Positions 6,080-10,296 of a stretch of DNA of 10,296 nt are shown one piece after another (positions within the stretch are counted from its first letter, which is position 1; every line of letters starts with the position of its first letter). A model generated the notes under the pieces. It was not told where the DNA came from and did no database searches. It saw nothing but the letters and a program-made list of their open reading frames with translations. Location of the stretch: assembly GCA_036003885.1 (NCBI GenBank), contig DASYSA010000125.1, forward strand, positions 1 through 10,296. The letters run 5' to 3'. The stretch is from DASYSA01 sp036003885. GTDB taxonomy: Bacteria; Acidobacteriota; Blastocatellia; UBA7656. The translations under genes were made by a program, and so were the position numbers.

Positions 6080-9000
6080 ATGTTGAAAGCTACGAGCCTT
6101 GCTTCCCGCGCCTTTATTACGGCCTTGAAGTTTGTTCGGCATATCTCAGCTGCCACTCTTGGGGCGGTCCGAGGAATCTGCCCTCGCTCCGCTGCTATTC
6201 ACCGGGGCCTGCATCGAAGCTTGAGCCTCGCGCTGATCCTGGCGGTGTTCTCGACATCGACGTTAGCCGATGCCCGGAGCCTTGCCGGCATAGCGTCAGA
6301 GGCACAGGTTAGTCTTACCTTCTGGCTGAATTCCGCAGGGTTGGCAGGTTTACTTCGGAGAGTGTTTGCCGGCCAGCAAGGACCTCCCGAAGTCAAGCAG
6401 CAGGAGAGCCAGGCTGAACGCAATGGGCGCGTAGCGAGCATCGGCATAATGCCCGGCGACCTCAAGGTCAGGTTGGGAGAGCGAGTTATGTTTGAGGCGG
6501 TGGCCTATGACAAGGCGGGAGTTCCCGTTGGGGGCATCGACTTTCAATGGGAAGCGCAGGACGTGGGGAGAAAACTGCGCGCGCGCATATCTCCGCGCGG
6601 GGAGTTTGAAGCTCGTATTCCCGGCACCGTCATCGTAACGGCTGTTGGGGCCGGGCAAAAAGCGCAAACTACCATATATGTCCTCGACGGCGTGGTGCCA
6701 AAGCGTGATGCGGCAAGGGAGACCATGAGGGAGGTCTCGTCTCGCGATCTCCCGGCAAAGTCCGAACCCGACCCCAAACTCCGTTCTTCTTCAGTAGTCC
6801 CGATGCTGATGAATGACGGGTTTGACAACAGCAACTACTGGTCAGCCGATGATCCGGGCAACCGTCGGGGAAACCCTCCCGGAAGTCCGCCGGATGAAGG
6901 CGCCGGAAGCGGCAATTTCCAACTGTCTGCTCCCGTGATCGAGTTGCCCTCTCGTGGCACCAGCGTTTCGCTTAGTCTGGTCTACAACTCCCGATTGTGG
7001 AACAAGGCAGGCTCGCAGATAACCTTTGACATCGACAAAGACTGGCCCGCTCCCGGATGGTCTCTGGGTTTCGGCAAGATGATGGGAATGGGTGTCGCTA
7101 ACGGCAGCATGCTCATAGATGCCGACGGCACGCGGCACAGCTATGCTGGAGTTGTGACCTTCGGCTATAACAACAGCTACACATACTTCAACGGTCACAC
7201 CTCCGACGGCACGCTCACCGACTACACACATTACACGGGGACAGGCGGCGCGCTCACGTGGGGCGAGGCGAGGCGATCCGACGGAACAATGATTCAATAT
7301 GGCGCGTCGAGTCAGGATGCGCTCTATCCAACGAGGATTACGGATGCTAACGGTAACTACATCACGATCACCTATGTCAACAACATCGGTCCGCAGATAC
7401 AGGCGATCACGGACACGATGGGGCGAACTGTAAGCTTTTACTACGATTCCTACAACCTGTTGACGGCGATCGTTGGCCCCGGGCTCAATCAGGGAACGCG
7501 CACGCTGGTGCGTCTTCACTACAGGCAGATAGCGCTTAGCTATGGGTTTGCTGGACTCACCACGCGTGTCCGCGACCCTTATCCATGGGTGGTCGACGCA
7601 ATTTACTACCCTGGAACCGGCACGGGTTACTGGTTCGGGGATAGCGATTCTTATTCTTCTTATGGGATGATCGCCAAGGCGGTCGAGCAGCGAGGCATGA
7701 TTTTCTCGGCCCCATCCTTGAACGTTCAGGGAATGGTAGCGCCGGGAGCGATGACCGAGCAGATGGTGTACAACTATCCCCTGGCGCCGAATTATAGTCT
7801 GACCGACGCCCCTACCTTTACGACGCAGACTGAGACATGGGCATTTATGGACACGCCTGCGGCGGTGACGACCTATTTTCTCCAACAGAATGCCTTCCCG
7901 CGCAGAACTGAAATAACGTTGCCGAACGGCACACGAAGCGTGCAACTCTCTTTCAATGCTCCAGGCCAGTTCAATGACGGGATGGTCTATGAAGATAACA
8001 CCTACGACGCGAACAGCAATCTCCTGCACAAGAGCACTACCTCCTGGGCGCAGGGGGCCTACAACGCGCCGAGGCCGGTCCGCATAGAAATGAGAGATGA
8101 GCGCGGCCAGGTAACGGCAACGGAATTCGATTACGGCCCGCAATACAACCAGGTGACAACCCTGCGCAGTTATGACTTTGGCGGTGTAACGCTCCTTCGC
8201 ACAGCATTCATGCAGTACGAGAATGGAGCGGCTTATACCTACCGGCACATCTTCAATCTGGTCAAGGTGGCCGAGGTTTATGCGGCCGATGGAACACGAG
8301 CGTCTCGAACCGAATATCAATTCGACGGCCAAACTCTGACCGATACACCCGGAGTGGTAATGCATAGCGATGCGTACAATCCGTATGCGCCTGTCTATTT
8401 GGTGCCCGGCTATTGTTACTGGGTGTGTGACGATTATTGCCACGAAGTTTGCGAGCCTGATTACTGGGTTAGCGACTATGACCCCTCGACAAATGCTAGA
8501 GGCAATGTCACACAAACAGCGTCGTATGCAGATGCACTTTATCTCACCGGACCAGTTACTGAGACAAAGCGCTACGACATCGACGGGAACATCGTGACCA
8601 CGTCGACTTCCTGTTGCGATCAAACAAGTCACAACTATACGCTGGCAACGCAATACGCTTATCCGGCGTCGATCACGCAAGGTGCTATTGGAAATCCGGC
8701 TGCCCAGGTGACGCAGAGCGACACTTACGATTTCAACACCGGGCTGTGCGTTACCTCGACCGATGCCAATGGACGCACATCGCAAACCACTTACTTTGCC
8801 CAGACTCTTCGACCCCAGGTCGAATACACCCCGACCGGGGCATACACCAGCAACGCCTATGACGAGTCGGCAATGAGCATCTCCGAGACTACATTCGCTG
8901 CCTCCGGAGCTGTCGCTGCACAGAAAGTGTCATTTCTTGATGGGCTTGGGAACGTGCGACGGGAAGAGGCGCTCACGGAGGGGGGCGCGTGGGATGTGGT

Positions 9001-10296
9001 AGAGGCACGCCTCGACGCTCTCGGCCGGCTCTGGCGACAGACGCGCCCGTATAGAAACGGACAAGAGCAGCCGCAATGGAATGTGTTTACTTTTGATGCT
9101 CTTTCACGCGTCACTAGAGTGCAGGCGCCGGATGGCAGCGAAACGAACATGTTCTACAACGAAGCGAGCCGGCCTGATGCCGCGACGCCAGGCTTACCGG
9201 GAGAGACCATGCGTATGGTCGATTCATGGGGACGCGAGCGTTGGAGGCTCACCGACGCCCACAAAAGATTGGCGGAAGTGGTTGAGCCGAATCCCGCGGG
9301 GAATGGATCAGTGGCAACTGGAGGTCTGTTAACCAGATATAGCTATGACGGGTTGGACAAACTAACCGCCATAACGCAGGGGAATCAGCAGCGATCTTTC
9401 CGCTTCGACGCGTTGGGACGAATGACGCACCAGAAACTTTCAGAGGCCAGCCCAACACTCAACGATTCGGGACAGTTCGTCGGAGCCGGTTCCTGGAGCG
9501 AGGTATCGACATACGATGAGCGCTCCAACCTAACGTCGCGCACGGACGCGCGGGGCGTTAAGACACTCTTCGCTTATAATGCCGATCCGCTCAACCGGAT
9601 CCAGTCGATTTCGTATGACACCTCGGGGTTCGGCGACACTGGAAATCCAATCGTTGCCGCGCCGACTATCACCTACGAATACTTGACAACCGGGGACGTC
9701 AGGCGAACAAGCCGGCTTACAACCAGTGGGGTAAGCACTGAAGATTTCACCTTTGACGTAGAGGGCAGGGTTAACTCCAAGACGGTAACTCTTGCTCTTC
9801 GGCCGTCCTACCCGATGATCACCGATTACATTTATGACAGTCTGAATCGCCTGACGGATGTTCGCTATCCCGCTGAGTACGGCTACGGCGGAGCGCCGAG
9901 AAAGGTCGTGCATCACAATTTTGATGTGGCCAGCCGGCTGAGCAGTGTGCAAGTGGATGGTGTGAACTACGCATCACAAGTGCAATACAACGCCGGTAGC
10001 CTGGTGACCTCGTTGAATGTTGGGACCAATCAAGTGACGGAGTCATACACCTATGATGCCGCCACGGGTTTTATTACCGGTCAGAAGGTTCAGCGAGGGG
10101 GCACAACGCTTCTGGACCTCGGTTACGACTACCTGCGCCCGAACACGAGCGCGGGGCGAACCTCTCAACTAACGCGGATCAGCAACAATCTGGACCACTA
10201 CAAAGATCGAAGCTACACCTACGACGCGCTGGGAAGGTTGACGCAGGCCACCGGCGGGCCGTCGACGTGGACCGAAAACTATGCCTATGATCGTTA
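6080..10296 (+). CDS. RHS/YD-repeat surface protein with bacterial Ig-like N-terminal domain, 3'-truncated by window edge
   Basis: The frame is uninterrupted for 1405 codons and still open at the right edge. Residues 1-47 are basic with no acidic residue, followed by a hydrophobic signal core at 48-63 (LSLALILAVFSTSTLA), so export is expected. Residues about 117-203 resemble a bacterial Ig (Big) domain (SIGIMPGDLKVRLGERVMFE). From about 250 comes a region typical of large RHS proteins (GSGNFQLSAPVIELPSRG, VYNSRLWNK). Clear YD repeats appear near the right side: FTFDALSRV (1003), YSYDGLDKL (1087), FRFDALGRM (1108), YIYDSLNRL (1250), YTYDALGRL (1379). RHS repeats build a beta-strand cocoon that encloses a C-terminal effector; that end, with any toxin and immunity gene, is not in the window. 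A cluster of seven cysteines sits at 779-890. The role could be contact-dependent antagonism, adhesion or sheath building. The family call is firm; the function is open. Confidence 0.92.
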   Translation, partial: MLKATSLASRAFITALKFVRHISAATLGAVRGICPRSAAIHRGLHRSLSLALILAVFSTSTLADARSLAGIASEAQVSLTFWLNSAGLAGLLRRVFAGQQGPPEVKQQESQAERNGRVASIGIMPGDLKVRLGERVMFEAVAYDKAGVPVGGIDFQWEAQDVGRKLRARISPRGEFEARIPGTVIVTAVGAGQKAQTTIYVLDGVVPKRDAARETMREVSSRDLPAKSEPDPKLRSSSVVPMLMNDGFDNSNYWSADDPGNRRGNPPGSPPDEGAGSGNFQLSAPVIELPSRGTSVSLSLVYNSRLWNKAGSQITFDIDKDWPAPGWSLGFGKMMGMGVANGSMLIDADGTRHSYAGVVTFGYNNSYTYFNGHTSDGTLTDYTHYTGTGGALTWGEARRSDGTMIQYGASSQDALYPTRITDANGNYITITYVNNIGPQIQAITDTMGRTVSFYYDSYNLLTAIVGPGLNQGTRTLVRLHYRQIALSYGFAGLTTRVRDPYPWVVDAIYYPGTGTGYWFGDSDSYSSYGMIAKAVEQRGMIFSAPSLNVQGMVAPGAMTEQMVYNYPLAPNYSLTDAPTFTTQTETWAFMDTPAAVTTYFLQQNAFPRRTEITLPNGTRSVQLSFNAPGQFNDGMVYEDNTYDANSNLLHKSTTSWAQGAYNAPRPVRIEMRDERGQVTATEFDYGPQYNQVTTLRSYDFGGVTLLRTAFMQYENGAAYTYRHIFNLVKVAEVYAADGTRASRTEYQFDGQTLTDTPGVVMHSDAYNPYAPVYLVPGYCYWVCDDYCHEVCEPDYWVSDYDPSTNARGNVTQTASYADALYLTGPVTETKRYDIDGNIVTTSTSCCDQTSHNYTLATQYAYPASITQGAIGNPAAQVTQSDTYDFNTGLCVTSTDANGRTSQTTYFAQTLRPQVEYTPTGAYTSNAYDESAMSISETTFAASGAVAAQKVSFLDGLGNVRREEALTEGGAWDVVEARLDALGRLWRQTRPYRNGQEQPQWNVFTFDALSRVTRVQAPDGSETNMFYNEASRPDAATPGLPGETMRMVDSWGRERWRLTDAHKRLAEVVEPNPAGNGSVATGGLLTRYSYDGLDKLTAITQGNQQRSFRFDALGRMTHQKLSEASPTLNDSGQFVGAGSWSEVSTYDERSNLTSRTDARGVKTLFAYNADPLNRIQSISYDTSGFGDTGNPIVAAPTITYEYLTTGDVRRTSRLTTSGVSTEDFTFDVEGRVNSKTVTLALRPSYPMITDYIYDSLNRLTDVRYPAEYGYGGAPRKVVHHNFDVASRLSSVQVDGVNYASQVQYNAGSLVTSLNVGTNQVTESYTYDAATGFITGQKVQRGGTTLLDLGYDYLRPNTSAGRTSQLTRISNNLDHYKDRSYTYDALGRLTQATGGPSTWTENYAYDR
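9086..10296 (+). repeat. YD-repeat coding region of the RHS gene
   Basis: Degenerate repeats encode the Y/FxYDxLGRLT pattern, best seen at 9086, 9338, 9401, 9827, 10046 and 10214. Between them lies a block, MRMVDSWGRERWRLTDAHKR, near 9215 that also fits the RHS style. The units differ strongly at the base level and spacing is irregular, so this is a protein repeat rather than a DNA satellite. It continues past the right edge. Confidence 0.8.

Noticed and set aside
6842..8785. A 647-codon open frame on the minus strand inside the RHS gene
   Set aside because: It is in exact codon register with the RHS frame, so it stays open only because the sense gene lacks TTA, CTA and TCA codons there. It begins at a TTG, ends where the first TCA codon occurs (6842-6844), and its translation is Arg/Ile/Val-rich with no recognisable domain. 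The sense frame has clear RHS motifs.
9086..10296. DNA-level tandem repeats or a mobile element in the RHS right half
   Set aside because: The repeated unit is visible only at the protein level, spacing is irregular, and no terminal inverted repeats or transposase are present.

Overview
The window reads as a piece of a free-living bacterial chromosome, most likely an acidobacterium of the Blastocatellia/Pyrinomonadaceae type. That placement is an inference. It rests on the style of the protein families (a sigma-70-like protein with a split region 4, a double zinc-finger anti-sigma-like protein with a periplasmic TPR tail, a secreted TPR-CHAT protein, and an RHS protein with a bacterial-Ig N-terminus) and on a base composition that looks like the mid-50s % GC. 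I see no tRNA, rRNA, CRISPR array, insertion sequence, integrase or phage gene.

Layout. (1) Positions 3-836, plus strand: the C-terminal 277 residues of a sigma-70-family protein whose start lies left of the window. (2) Positions 865-2169, plus strand: a membrane-anchored anti-sigma-like protein with two HxxxCxxC zinc fingers, one transmembrane helix, a coiled coil and an outer Ig/FN3-like plus TPR-like tail. It starts 28 bases after gene 1 and is probably co-transcribed with it. (3) Positions 2211-5531, minus strand: an exported 1106-residue protein with an NTF2-like domain, about ten TPRs and a C-terminal CHAT (caspase-like) domain whose His-Cys dyad is intact. It converges on gene 2 with only 41 bases between stop codons. 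(4) Positions 5532-6079: a 548-base divergent intergenic region without a credible gene. It holds the 5' leaders of genes 3 and 5. (5) Positions 6080-10296, plus strand: an uninterrupted, exported RHS/YD-repeat protein, at least 1405 residues, still open at the right edge.

How they may work together. Genes 1 and 2 look like a sigma/anti-sigma pair that would pass an envelope signal to transcription. Genes 3 and 5 are both predicted to leave the cytoplasm and share one divergent promoter region. A plausible but unproven reading is an envelope or cell-contact module: a regulated large surface polymer (RHS) beside an exported caspase-like protease that could process it or other envelope proteins. 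The functional link is inferred only from adjacency. The RHS C-terminus, where a toxin or effector tip would lie, is outside the window.
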